Positions 1-12,100 of a stretch of DNA of 64,000 nucleotides are shown piece by piece. The DNA is taken from positions 70,600,926-70,664,925 of the forward strand of contig CM049309.1 in NCBI GenBank assembly GCA_026874595.1, given 5' to 3'. The notes beneath the pieces were generated by a model that did no database searches, was not told the origin of the DNA, and saw nothing but the letters and a program-made list of their open reading frames with translations. The translations under genes and the position numbers were made by a program. Source of the stretch: Sipunculus nudus (lineage: Eukaryota; Annelida; Sipuncula; Golfingiida; Sipunculidae). The stretch's first letter is position 1; each line of letters begins with the position of its first letter.

Positions 1-2659
1 TATGACTACCGTCATTCGATATAACGATCTCAAAGAACGTATATAAAAGCTACATAGGCCGAATTGATGCATTAGAAAGCCTTACAGACTTCATCGAACT
101 TATTTTTGTCCTCCGGGCTCAATTACGGTGTCAATGCTTCCCTGAATACAGCCACTTGATGTACTCCCTTGAAGTACAATTTAATTGTCTAAGCGCATTC
201 TACTGTTATATAACATTTGTAAATCATACAATAATGCCTCTTTACGATAAACTACTTAATTTCGAAGTCAAGTGTGTCTCGGGAGCGCCATTAAGAATAA
301 TAAAATTAAACTTCTCCACAAGTGTTTGTTTATAGCTATACAATTCATCAAATAAACGTTGACTACAAAAGGATAATCACAGTGGTTTGATTGGCGAAAT
401 AAGTCTAATTTACCAACTCCAAACAATTAATGGATAAGAAAATCAAGGATATAGGTATAGCTGGCCTGTTTGTGGCATGATCAATTAAACGAGGTTGACA
501 GTCACATTTCTTCTCCTGGCACAGAGGTGTTGCCACACTTGGTTAAGTAAGTAAAAAAAGCAGATACACCATGCAGAAATATTTGCAGACAATTATGATA
601 CCACACTCATAACACTACGAGATAATATGCACGCTTGCAGGTAGCTCACATGTGAGCAAACGTGATTTTTACCAGAAAATTGATATAAATAATTGATAAA
701 CTAAATGTAATAAATTTAACCTAAAGAATGTCCATGATCTTGAATAGTTTAAAATTGCTCCTGCAGGATCATTGACTGCTTCCATTTCAAAGGGCAGGGC
801 AAACGCTGGAACGTCTGGATCAAATTAAGTAAGCTCCTAAATATAATTAGATTTTGTGTGGCTCAAAACCTACCTATTAACACATTGAAAATTTCTTGGG
901 TTCTTCACGCAGAAAGCTTTATATACAGAAGAACAGACAGGAGGTGGATAGGCAGTTTCTAATCGACCCACCATCGTTTGAGCAAGTTAAGTAGGAGAGG
1001 CCAGAAAAGCATTGCCTATAGAATTAATTACTATACTTTGCATTATTGTCATTGCTGGGCAATTCTCATGTTACATAATTGGTCCAAATAGGGTCAGAAT
1101 CCAAGCGCTGTGGTAAGTGAGGGAGACGCAGTTTAAAATATCATCAAACAGGCAGAATTCAGAGCCGGCTGATCTGCTCCAATTGACGTTACAATCGATC
1201 TTTTGCCTTCTGGACTAAACATATAATAAGTGTATTTTTTAATTACAAGTATTGGAGTATGTTTACAAACTTACAGAGAACTCATTAATGTCATTTCATC
1301 TCAAGAATTTCTATGTAACTCGGATTGCTCGGTAATACTGAAGGTTTCCAAAGTTTTCTCGATACCTCATATCATAGGTCTCGACGGCTCAATACACTTT
1401 GATATTAATAATCTAGTAATCTACGAATAACAAGAACAAGAAACGTTCTTAACCAATGATTGGTCGAATGTGGTGTATTTCAACTGGCCTATATTTTAAA
1501 TTATCTAATTTGGCATATCCAAATGTACTACAGGCAGAGCGCGGCACGTGGCGCGAGAGGGGGCAACATCAAGTGCATACTGACTTAAGATGTTTTAGCT
1601 TTTTTTCGAGTGTTAAAGGTTCCTGTAAGTCAAGACTCCAGCCCTGTGCGCTCCTTAAAGGGGCATAATCAGGAGCAATATATGCCTGTTCTTTCACTCT
1701 ATCAATTCAGCTTTGCTTAAAACAAAAGTTTCCCAACAATATCATCCTAGCACACGATCTCAGTACCTTACATACAGCTGTATAATACCTTGTTATGGTT
1801 CTGAGTGTTGGTAAACACATTCCACGAGTGTCTATTTACCATAACAAGGCTGCGTGACCGGAGGTCCGACTATGAGCCGCACGTATTATATTTTTTGGAC
1901 AGGTCAGTCAGAACATCTCCTGATTGACACTTATTGTGGCTCCGCGATGCACACGGCCCCACGCTCAGTGTTTATGTTGACAACTGCGATCGCGCCCGGT
2001 TCACTGTTTTTAACACTCGTTTACATGAGTAATTAAACGGTTTCAAGGCGAAATTCAGGCTGGTCCAGATTAATTTGAAAGGGAAGAAGCTATTTTTCGT
2101 GTTAATTCAACATCCTTTAAAGGTGATTGGCCCCCTTTAAGCGTAGTTTTGAGATTTTTGAGGAACCGATAGACGTGATGCCATCAAGTCATGAGCCGCG
2201 AGAGACTGCCACCGTTTTACCCGTACCGATGACCCAGGAAAACCACAGCACCCACACCAACAAAGTTTTGTCACAAGAGAAATGTGATTAGCAAACCTAG
2301 TATTATTTTCCGTGAAACATCCATGGTAATTAGATTGGCAGTGGCAAGAGAAAATGGTATGTATAATTAAATTATGTAAGGAGCAATAGTTATAAGACAA
2401 GACACAGAAAAAGTCATAGATAGATATAGGCAGAGAAAAACAAACACTTTTCATTCAAATGTATTCACCCACACCCACCCACGCACCAAACCACACACAC
2501 ATACACTGAAAAGGTCTTCCAAGTAAGCGCTTCTGGAAACAGCCCACGGATTGTGGGGAATATTATCAAGTTACGAAATTATTATATGGCCTCAGAATCA
2601 TACATAGTCATCAAGAGGATGTAAACAGGATGTAAACAGGATATACAAATAATAATACA
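1..2659. other. Unassigned upstream DNA
   Basis: No gene is supported here. Short open frames (e.g. 1230-1430, 1456-1668, 1854-2036) match nothing I recognise. A GC-richer patch at about 1530-1670 contains CAGCCCTGTGCGCTCCTTAA, which recurs exactly at 29711. CCTTGTTATGGT and ACCATAACAAGG at about 1790-1849 form a 12-bp inverted repeat with a ~38-bp loop. A CA/CCCA-rich simple stretch lies at about 2462-2510. Confidence 0.5.
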
Positions 2660-3162
2660 CATGAGGTCGTAATTCTTTGAAATTTTCACCTTTTAGACAG
2701 GTTAACCTTTCCGCAGTAAAAAATACCCTTTCCGCTAAAGATGCATCCCACCATCATATCAAACTTTCAGTCACACTTCATTCAGTGTAAAACCCTATTC
2801 TGCCATCGTACATGCCATCCTACATACACACTTGCATGCAAAAAGAACTGAATGTTTTCAATAGTAACACTGTTATATCAGAAATACGATTGTGCAGGAA
2901 ACATAGAAGATGAGAGCCCCAGTCCCGGAAAGTATAAGAAATAATAGACCATATTTATAAGAAAATATAGGAAGTCGGTGGAAGACCAGCTATAAAATAT
3001 TTCGTTTATGTCACGTTTGTTCCTACATATCAGCCTTATATACTGATATGGAAAACGTCTAGGTGTTCACCTTTCCAACGGATTAGTACAAAATGAACAC
3101 TGCCTTACCGTGCACGTGTTTGCCTGTCTGTGTCAGGCGGAAAGGCGTTATTTCGACCCCTG
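2660..3162. mobile_element. Family G non-autonomous element, uninterrupted copy
   Basis: This ~503-bp sequence begins near CATGAGGTCGTAAT and ends TTTCGACCCCTG. It matches, end to end, a second copy split between 19354-19660 and 33167-33377. Shared blocks include TTGCATGCAAAAAGAACTGA and CTAGGTNTTCACCTTTCC. The other copy begins CAGGGGTC and ends GACCCCTG, an 8-bp terminal inverted repeat. Flanks here (aatacaca / ctacacat) may be a worn target duplication. A hAT-like origin is possible but unproven. Confidence 0.6.
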
Positions 3163-3787
3163 CACTACACATATTAATGATAGACCGGATCATTTGTCCA
3201 GGATGTTCTGACAAGCAATTAAACTTGGTTTGAGGAAACTGTACATGAGGCGACAGCTGGTGAGTGAAGTATGGAACTAATTTTCCAAACTGGCCAAGTT
3301 ACTCTGTTGGAATATCGAACAATATATTTTGTTGGCTGAGGTCAATAGTTTAGCATTGAATATCAAAATGAAAACAAGTTTATTTCAATAACGTACACCA
3401 CTTTTTTATACCTGCGTTGTAAGCTCGTTATTCAACCTGCATGGCAATGCATATTAAGTAATTAATATAGGCATCTAAGTTTTCCATGTTTTGTCCTTTG
3501 TTTTCTCGTCACCATGATGTCGTCAACGTAATGGAAGTTTAAAAACACTTCGCAGACGGGACTCACAAGAGTATTCATTTAAAATAGAAACGACCTCTGG
3601 TGGAAGGGTTAGGAGTTAGGTCAGTGAAAATGACGTTCTCCTAGTCCTGTAGGCCTAAGGCTGTACTTGTTTGCTGGCTGCTAAGACCTTGTTGGACTAT
3701 CTGGTTTATGTAGCCAATTGCAATCCCCCTGATTCTAACAGACCTAGCCGTGAAAGATTTTTAAAAAGATTTTAGTTCTGATAGTAT
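3163..3787. other. Unassigned, with a weak reverse-transcriptase fossil
   Basis: No host gene is seen. On the minus strand, about 3475-3570 encodes SPVCEVFLNFHYVDDIMVTR. The YVDD box and the preceding SPV are typical of retroelement reverse transcriptases, with a Penelope-like or LTR-type source both possible. The fragment is very short and broken, and the family cannot be fixed. Confidence 0.25.
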
Positions 3788-5080
3788 CAAGGCCTGAAGC
3801 CTAATGCGAACCTGTGCAATGAGATATATATTAGGTATATTGCTTTCCTGATAATATGCTTAAGAACTTTTCAAGGATATGTGCATGTGTGACATGTATA
3901 TGTATAAAACAAGTACTAAAATTGAACCTGAGTACAAGCACCCCTTGCACATACAACACTCCTGATATAAACTGGCATGGGTGCATGTACACTACGTAAA
4001 AATGATTGTAGGTGGCACTGCCAGTCTTGTGTACAAGAAATCTTTTGAAGATGTTTGCATGGATATCCAGAATTTCAGGCAGATATGTCAAAACACTCTT
4101 TAGTTATAAGCACAGATGCACGCAATGAAATATGTGGCGCCACCAGTTTCATATTGACAAACTATTAGAGATGTATGGACACGAACCATTTCAGGCTGAT
4201 TTTTCAAACAGCTGCTGAGAAATAAGCAGGTACATACACTGCACAAATATTTTAAGTGGCGTCACAGGTCTTGTGTACGAGACAGACATGCAAAATTTCA
4301 TGCAGATATATAAAATAACTCCTTAATTACTGGCATGAATGTACACAACATGTAACAATAAGTGTTAATTGTGATTTCCTTTTTAAGTACTTGTCGCTGA
4401 CGCCATCTAGTGGCCATCCACATAACTATTTGGATGATCCCTAGAGGGGTACTGTGTATTCAAGGAATTGCCCTGAGGCGATTGAGTCATGTGTGTGAGT
4501 TGTTTTAAACGTGTTCAGGTCACCCGGAGTTACTCATTGTGTTTGGGACTTATATATGCTGTGACAACACGTAACACAACACAAAATGATTGTAGGTGGT
4601 GCCACCAGTCTTGTGTATGAGAAAGCCATCGAAGATGTATGAACATGTAAAATTTCAGGCAGATATGTCAAACTACTCTTGAGCTATGTGCACATATGTA
4701 ACCCCAAAACAATTATGGGTGGTGCCACCAGTTTTTTATACAACAAAACTATCCGAGATGTACTGACATGCACATTTTTAAGGCTGCTATGTATAATCAC
4801 TTCAGAGATATAAGCAGGGTCATATATACTTTGCAAAACTTATTGTAGATGGCGCCAGCAGTCATATATACGACGAAGCTATTCGATATGTATAGATGCA
4901 CAAATTTAGACTGATATATCAAATCCCTCCTGAACAAGAAACAGGGACGTACATACACTGTGCAAAAATCAATGTAGAGGCAACACTAGTGCTGTGTACG
5001 AGAAAGCCATCAAATATGCCAAGACATGCCACACGGCGGACGAACGACGCTGCGCCATCGCATAAGCTCACATATTCGTT
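3788..5080 (-). mobile_element. Family D (Helentron/pearl-like) element, minus strand, short form
   Basis: The right end (about 5055-5080) is the reverse complement of the family D start, AGCGAACCTGTGAGCTTATG, slightly diverged. The left end (3788-3815) is the reverse complement of the family D finish: CACAGGTTCGCATTAGGC, a GGCCT hairpin, then CCTTG. The core is a run of ~140-bp units, each with a GTGGC(G)CCACC-like box, TTGTGTACGAGAAAG and GATGTATGGACATG. It is non-coding. A CTCF-like GGCCACTAGATGGCGTC lies on the minus strand at about 4400-4416. It is the shortest clear D copy here, so it helps define the family. Confidence 0.72.
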
Positions 5081-6734
5081 AAAATCGATTGAGGAGTGCC
5101 TTTTCACCGGCTACAATAGAACTTGGCTTCTGGATGGGTAGCCGTGAATTCGCGAATCAGTATAGGCATTTATATTGGACAGTTAAGCCTAACTTTAGTC
5201 GAGAAAATAGCCAAACAAGGGAATGTACTGCAGCACTCACTTATCCTATTGCATTTATATCGTGGTAAACGACCGATGATCTTAGCATGCATTAGCCTAC
5301 GAATGATGATTTTACACAGAAGATATGAACTCACACACCAAACTGAAATCCGCCTTTATGGTAACTAGTCATTTCCAGTATTGCGTACATGTTGGCTCTC
5401 TTCAATTGACCTGTGTGAGCCATGCTTGTTTTCATGCAGTCAGAAATTCATCAAAGATACAGAGGGATTTACCATTGATATGCTGGGGGAAATGAAAAAA
5501 AAAGTTGTTAGAAAGTATATTAAAAAAGCTAACGATTGGTTTGATTTATGTCAAGCGGCAGCGTATTTGTAGGCCATTAGGCGTTGTCAAAATTGACGAA
5601 AATATCAGAATCCTCATAGCGCTTGAGAGTGCGGTCCTCGGTGAAGGATGTAAAGGCAGTTGGCGGAAGTATGCGGTCTGTGAGTGCTTTCCAGACCAAC
5701 AGGTATTCCTCGGCGTCCGTCCTTCATCCCATGCAATTTCATCACTAGACTAGGGGACTGGGGGGGGGGGGGGGGGGGGGGGCTGCAATTATACATGTGA
5801 TCACAAGAAACAAAACAAAAAAGTTTCTCGTTCACTTCCATTGTAAAATGGCTGTTGTACATGTTTAACGTTTTAAGCAACTGGTCTATAGATAAAATAG
5901 CAAAGGGGATTGCAAACGACACTCCCATCGATGGATATGATTCGGGTTGGGGGATGGTGGGTGGGGGGTGATGTGTCCAGGGGTGCGGACCAAGGGTATC
6001 AGGGTTCCGGACCTGGTGACCTTTCTATAGGTTTTGTAATTAGTCCTTATTGGTTGCATGGACCCTTCCTTTTCCTAAATACTGGTCCGCCCGTGCGATG
6101 TGTTTTAGATTTGTACATTTGCGTTACAAATGATAATATAAGCGACAAGTATTTACTTAAGTCTGCCAGGACGTTATTATTTCTATTTGCTACTAAAACG
6201 TGTAAAATTAAACGTGATTCCATGAACCGGGCTTAAAGAAAGCTTGTTATTCAGTTCAGTGGGAGGGTCAGAGAACCTTTATTAAGTTATATAAAATGCC
6301 GCCAGGTGACAGTACTGCATGGTCAAGAGTCCAGGTTTAGCGAGAACCAGTCTGATGGCTCTCTCAGCGAGGGCTATTAATTAGAGCCCTAGACGAGGCT
6401 GCAGTCTAATCGACCTACAAGGAAACCCGGCACTGTCAGAATGTCAGCAACTTTTCCCAATTGCACATGGGGGATTTGAAAAAAAGCGCAAACAATTTCG
6501 AAATGTTAAATGTACAATGTAACTTGGCATGCTTAATTCATTAAACCAATAAGTGTGAATTCCTTACAATATTTATACCTGAAAAGTGCCACATTAGTGC
6601 TTCAGACTGAGAAATGTCCACATTAGGTATCAGTTGTAAAAATGTTAAAGTTATTTCCTAATAATAACTGTGTTCACCATTCTGCAGTTATAGATGAGAA
6701 TAAACTGTTGTTCATAACCAGACTTGCTGGGGCG
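5081..6734. other. Unassigned, with one copy of dispersed repeat J
   Basis: No gene is supported. About 5505-5740 is homologous to about 9213-9430 in the same orientation; shared blocks include AACGATTGGTTTG / AATAATTGGTTTGTGTCAAG and TAGGCCATNAGGC. A G-run of about 27 bases lies at 5757-5783. Short open frames here look like chance. Confidence 0.4.
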
Positions 6735-8040
6735 CCTAGAGTTTTGGAACACAAGTGTTGGTTAACGGTATCTATTCACCTACCTTTTGAAAAAGAATTG
6801 ATGTATTTTATGGCTTCTTCTGTGTATATATTAATGATCTAAGGGTAATATTGGTTGTGAAAAGTTCATATAACGCCTTTATGAAGGAGGCATAAACTTG
6901 TTTATCAAGAACATGTTTGTATACACAGCAATGTTGACAAACGGGAGAAACATGCAACTAAAGGTGGTAGGTTGCATATATACGGAGGTAGAAATGTCAC
7001 TTGTTTGCAAGCTCTAGCGTATCTGACTTAATACCAGATGCCCATGTTGAATTTGTTTTGATCATTTTGGCGGCCCCCCACATATTATAGACATGTTAAT
7101 ATAAACATAACAAGCAGTCTGTGTTTGGTGATATCCACGTTTTCTGGCTTTTTGATGGGGATATGTACCTTAAAAATATATTTAATAAAAGCCAAAGGTG
7201 TGTTTCCACGTGCGCGTATATGCATAAAACATCGTTCACATGATTTTTTTAACTAGTGTTTTCATATGTCCGTCAGCGAATATACGTATGTGCGTATATG
7301 TATGAAAATCGCCACAGGAGCGATTTTAATGCAAAGGATCAGTTTGAACTCAGGGATTCGGTATAAAATGACGTCTATTCACCCTCTATAATGGAAGACC
7401 TGCTAGATCCACTGTACAAATATATGTCTGCCAGCTCACTAATAAGTAAAAGCATACTAAAGAATACACGCACATGGAAACACATCCTCTTTTCACGCAT
7501 CTACGCACATACGCATATATATGCACACATGAAAAAAAATCTTAAAAGAGCCCATTCACCTATCTAACCTTTATTAACTAAAGGAAATCCCTTGGAGCTT
7601 TTATAAAAATAGGCCAGAAAACGTGGACATCACCGCACTTAGGCTGTTTATTTTGTATGTATCAACGTGTTTGTTATTTGTGGGGACCCGCCATATTAAT
7701 CAAAATAAATTCACCAAGAGCATCTGGCAGCAAGTCAGATAAGCCAGAGCTTTGCACATGGCGTTTTGCAACAAGTGACCTTTCTTCCTCCACATATATG
7801 CAACTACCACCCTAGGTTACATGTTTTTCCCGTCTGTCCACATTGCTGTACGTGTTTACAAAGATGTTGTTGATAAACAAGCTCAAACGTCCTTCACGAA
7901 GGCGTTATAAGAACTTTTCACAACCAACATTACCCTTAAATCGTTAATATTTACCAAGAGGAAGCCAGAAATCACATAATTTCTTTTACAAAAGGTAGGT
8001 GATTGGACACCTTTAACTGTACACCCAAAGTTTCACGCGC
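6735..8040. mobile_element. Foldback element with ~600-bp inverted arms
   Basis: The two halves are imperfect reverse complements around a centre near 7388. Examples: CTAAGGGTAATATTGGTTGTG at 6838 pairs with CACAACCAACATTACCCTTA at 7919; TCACCTACCTTTTG at 6776 pairs with CAAAAGGTAGGTGA at 7988; ATCCACGTTTTCTGGC at 7133 pairs with GCCAGAAAACGTGGA at 7614. There is no coding frame. It could be a foldback DNA transposon or MITE, or a local inverted duplication. It abuts the XKR promoter region. Confidence 0.72.
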
Positions 8041-8211
8041 ATGCAAGGGCGTTACAGAGCGCCATCGTGTGTCCGTGCAAAAGACTAAATTATTCCCCTG
8101 CTAAACTACCGCCATCTATTGGTAGTATTTGTAATTAAAGACATAAATAAACTTCCAATGGTTAATCCAATCAGTGAGCGTGTTACGTCTCTTCTCGGCT
8201 GAACCAGCAAG
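8041..8211 (+). promoter_or_regulatory. XKR proximal upstream region
   Basis: These 171 bp separate the foldback element from the start codon. CCAATGG and CCAATCAG (near 8155 and 8168) are CCAAT-box-like. CCGCCATCTATTGG at about 8110-8123, read on the minus strand as CCAATAGATGGCGG, closely resembles the CTCF core consensus. No TATA box is obvious in the last 100 bp. The transcription start cannot be placed, and promoter assignment rests on position only. Confidence 0.4.
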
Positions 8212-9176
8212 ATGTCTGACAAACTGAAATTTCCCTTATCGCGGCGTGATAGACGAAGGGCAGAACTGAGGGAAAGACAAGCTGTAACTCACAGCAACCA
8301 CACAAGGACACAGCAAGGTGCTGAACACGAAAACAGCACAGAAAAACGGCCAAAGCATGAACGACAGCGGTTATTTGCAGCCCAACATGATAAAACCACA
8401 GCTGCACGCTCTTCACAGAGTTCAGGGGGTTTACTTGCACAGGCCAAAGGAAATGCCAGAACCGACCAGTGGGCAGATAAAGTACTCCTGGAGCATGAAG
8501 AGAGACCGGACGTAACCAACGGGGTGGTCAGTGCTGATGTTAAAATAACAGATTTACAGAGTAGTAAAATGAGCTCTTGTGTCTCTGAAAAAGACCACGC
8601 CCACTCAGTACATGCTCAACATGAAGACCCTGGTGACGACAGAGTGGAGCTGACACTGGTTGACAACTCTGAACCAAGTAAAAGAGACATGTCACTCTTG
8701 AGAGCAAAAGAGGGCTCTGAAACGAATCTTCAATCTCTACATGATAAATTTTCCAATTCGTATAAAAGCAACGACAGTGAAATCACACAGCTGATTAAAC
8801 CTCATGATCAGACGGACATGGCCGTCAATAGGCCTGATGCCATTGTAACCACAGACTCAACAGAAATAACACCATCTGAATCTGAGGATTCGGAAAACTC
8901 GTATAGCACCCAAATCAACTTAATAATATATTTTGTATCTATTATTACTTACATAGTTGACATTGGGTCGGATATATTTGTGGCCTACCAGTATGCAACA
9001 AATGGAGATTATTGGTGGTTTGGCTTGACTTTGACATTTATTGTTGTACCTTCCTTGACAATGACCATCTTGAGTTTGAAGTGGTACATACAAGATCATG
9101 GAGATGAGAAGGCCTCAGTCTGGCGGTGGGCATCAAGATCAGTCTTCTTGTTCCTGCAGATAGCTCCCATTTTAAG
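8212..9176 (+). CDS. XKR exon 1 (residues 1-321 plus two bases)
   Basis: The exon starts at ATG 8212 and ends before a GTAATA donor at 9177. The frame would otherwise stop at 9178-9180, immediately past the donor. The first ~230 residues are rich in Ser, Asp, Glu, Lys and Gln, which fits a long cytosolic tail. Two hydrophobic segments follow, about 235-255 ([20 protein letters not shown]) and 262-285. The section around [10 protein letters not shown] matches the first XK-family helices. The tail carries a DQTD tetrapeptide at 199-202 and a DPGD, both of the DxxD form that executioner caspases favour; cleavage is untested. The N-terminal extension is long for the family and would diverge quickly, so its exact start is less sure than the membrane part. 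Confidence 0.92.
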
Positions 9177-12100
9177 GTAATATGAATGCTAATTATTGCC
9201 AGAGCAGTTGACAAATTATTAAAAAGGATACTAATAAGAAAGGTAATAATTGGTTTGTGTCAAGTGACAGAGTACATTTAGGCCATGAGGCATTGTAAAA
9301 TTGATGAAAATATTTGCATCATCATCAAGCCGAACAGATGTAAAGGCACTGATTGTGACCCAGGTAGTTTCAGAGGGCCAAAATGGCACTACAGTGTTTT
9401 TGGACCAACAGATCGAGTCTAGAGTCTGCATTTGTGATCACAGGTTTTGACCTTGAAACCAGTTAAGCTCAGAACCTGATGGTGATCTTTTAAAATTTTT
9501 TTCTATGTTTTAATCAAATAAACAACATTGCCGCAGAGTTAATCTAGTTATCCCCCAGCTTGATGATGAGTCACAGAAACCTGAGCACAATTATATGAGC
9601 TATTCCCAGGCACAGTAGTCAACTTGGGGTTCCATCTGAATGAACAATATACCAAGAAATTTTAATTCTTTTAATTAATGAATATACAGAATATAAATAT
9701 TGACTTCCATTGGTTCTAATAATTCATAAAATCACAACCAGTATGTTAGTTCATTAGAGGATTTGTTCTCACGAGCGCAGACCACATCGGACTGGGTAAT
9801 TTGCCTGGCTGGGCTTAAAGAGGTGTCAATTCAAGAAAAGCAGGGAAGCAGAGTAAAATAGCCGATCACTGCCAGGACCATATGACTGGGCAATAAAATT
9901 CTGGGGACAGCTTGGCAGACTTTCTTTGATGTCAGAGTAGACACTCCTTTTCTTAACCCAAAAATTTTCAGATAATGGTCCGTTCAACACCCCCTGTCAG
10001 CCTGACTTTTTAGCAATTATTTCTACATAAGAAAAACTTTCCAAACAAAATTTGAATCAAAGGCTTAAAAGAGGCAAAAGGGTAATTTTTGATACCTTAC
10101 CTACTCACAATTTAAATATTATTTACTTTACGGCCTGGTTGACATGTCTCATTTATATCTGTGGTTCATGGCATCCCTAATAAGTGGCCATTGTTTATCC
10201 TCCTTGGATATGGGTATAAAGTGATGTGACATTACAGTGAAGCATGTGCATGCGGATAATACATGTCTAGCTGTAAGCAGAGGTTGGCGATCTTGATCAT
10301 TGGTCCCATGAATGTTGGTGCATCTTTAGTATGTCCTGTCTATTATGACAAAATCACTATTCCCTTGTATGCCTTTTTCACAGACAGGTGGCAAGATGTC
10401 GCTTCAGAATAGACTAGTTTCTCATAAAATGGTTTTAAATTGTTTACAGGAAAATGACATTAGTCCTGCTGTTATTTCCATAAAAGTTAGTTACTCTTTT
10501 CCTTTTTCTACCCTAAGGTCAAAAAGTTTTGTAGTTCTTTGATTCGCAAAAATATAATTGTGAAAAACCAGGTCGACGGGGATGCTGGAACAGACTAATG
10601 TCAGCTGATATATTTGACATTTGTGTCATTGAGCCTATCGCTTTTACTGGGACTGCATTTTTTTTTAACAATAGGAAAACACTGATCTTTTGCTGATTTT
10701 CAGGTCTGTTCATATAATGGTATAAATTTTGATACAATGATTGACTGGGAACAATTAATCCACAAAAGTTTTAACCAAACAAATGAGTGTTTTAGGGCAA
10801 AACCACAAAATTTTAAACATACAATATTTTCTGAATCCACAGTAATTGTTATGCTGAAAAATGTAAGAGCATGTAAAAAATTCATTGGCATCATGTATAA
10901 TTGGCTTAGGTGCATAGTAGGAAAAAATGACTTGCTACAAGATGTATAATAAAATAATGAAGCTTTTTTCACATCTAAAGATGTGCCATATAAAACAATT
11001 GAATTCTGTGTTAGAATATTGTACACAAATTAATTATCTAATTGTCTCTTGTAATAATTCTTTTTAGCATTTATCTGTACATATTATTCTGAAAATTAAC
11101 AACTTATCTGATGAGTCATAATTTTTTGTAAAGTTATATACAGTAAAACCTGTAAAACCTGCGGACAGTTCAGGGACAGATTTTTTGGTCCTTAATAGCC
11201 TGGTGTCCTTATTATGCAAGTTTGCAATTAAATGTCATGGAGAAAACATACAGTCAAAGGTCTGCTGATCGGAATGTTGGCTGTATGGGCTTGCTGGAAC
11301 AACTCCCAACCTGTTAGGTTCAGCTCCTCATTTTGACTCCTGGAGCAGAATTGCTTTCTCTCACCGGTAGTATTTTCCTCAAAAGGGGCTCTATGTTTGG
11401 CTTTGCATTTCAGAACATTTGTAACTTGTGCCTATGCTTGCACACTTTTCTTTGAAGTTCACTGGCACAGATGAGCTTCACTTTCTTCACTTTCTCAGGC
11501 TGGGGCCTGGTGGCATTTTCTGGTACTATCCTTGCTTTGTTCTTCATGAGCAAAGAGAAGTAAGCAGAGAATGTTTTAACAGGAAAACACCCTATTTTTT
11601 GTGTTTATCATGGACAAGAGATCAAAGTGTTTATCGGACCTCGCCACTGGACATTAGACTGCTGATCATGTCCATATTTACCAGGTTGATTTACCATGAA
11701 AATATGGGTTGTGAAAGCATCAGCTGTTCGTACTCCGTGGTCCGCATAAGACAGGTGTCTGCCCTAGAGAGTTTAACCTTAACATAACATAGAGGGATAA
11801 TTCAAGGGACTTTTGTATTATGTCCGTAATAGCCATTTTCTTTTGCGCACAATAACTCAACAACAACATACTGTAGCTTTCCCGAATTCACAGGGTGATT
11901 GGTACCTATGACGGCTCCAGACCTATCAAATTACAGACTTGTCGGAATTCAAATTTGGCTGCCACAGCCCAATCGCTGATTTTCTTTCTCACGCGATAAC
12001 TCAACAACAACATACTGCAGCTTTCCAAAATTCACAGGGATGGTTGGTACCTATGAGGGCTCCAGACCTATTGAATGACAGATCTGTCGCAATTCAAATA

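Noticed and set aside
5757-5783. G-quadruplex-type regulatory site in long G or C runs (also 46777, 58111, 63611)
   Set aside because: Pure homopolymers without gene context; they may be length-uncertain assembly points and no function is supported.
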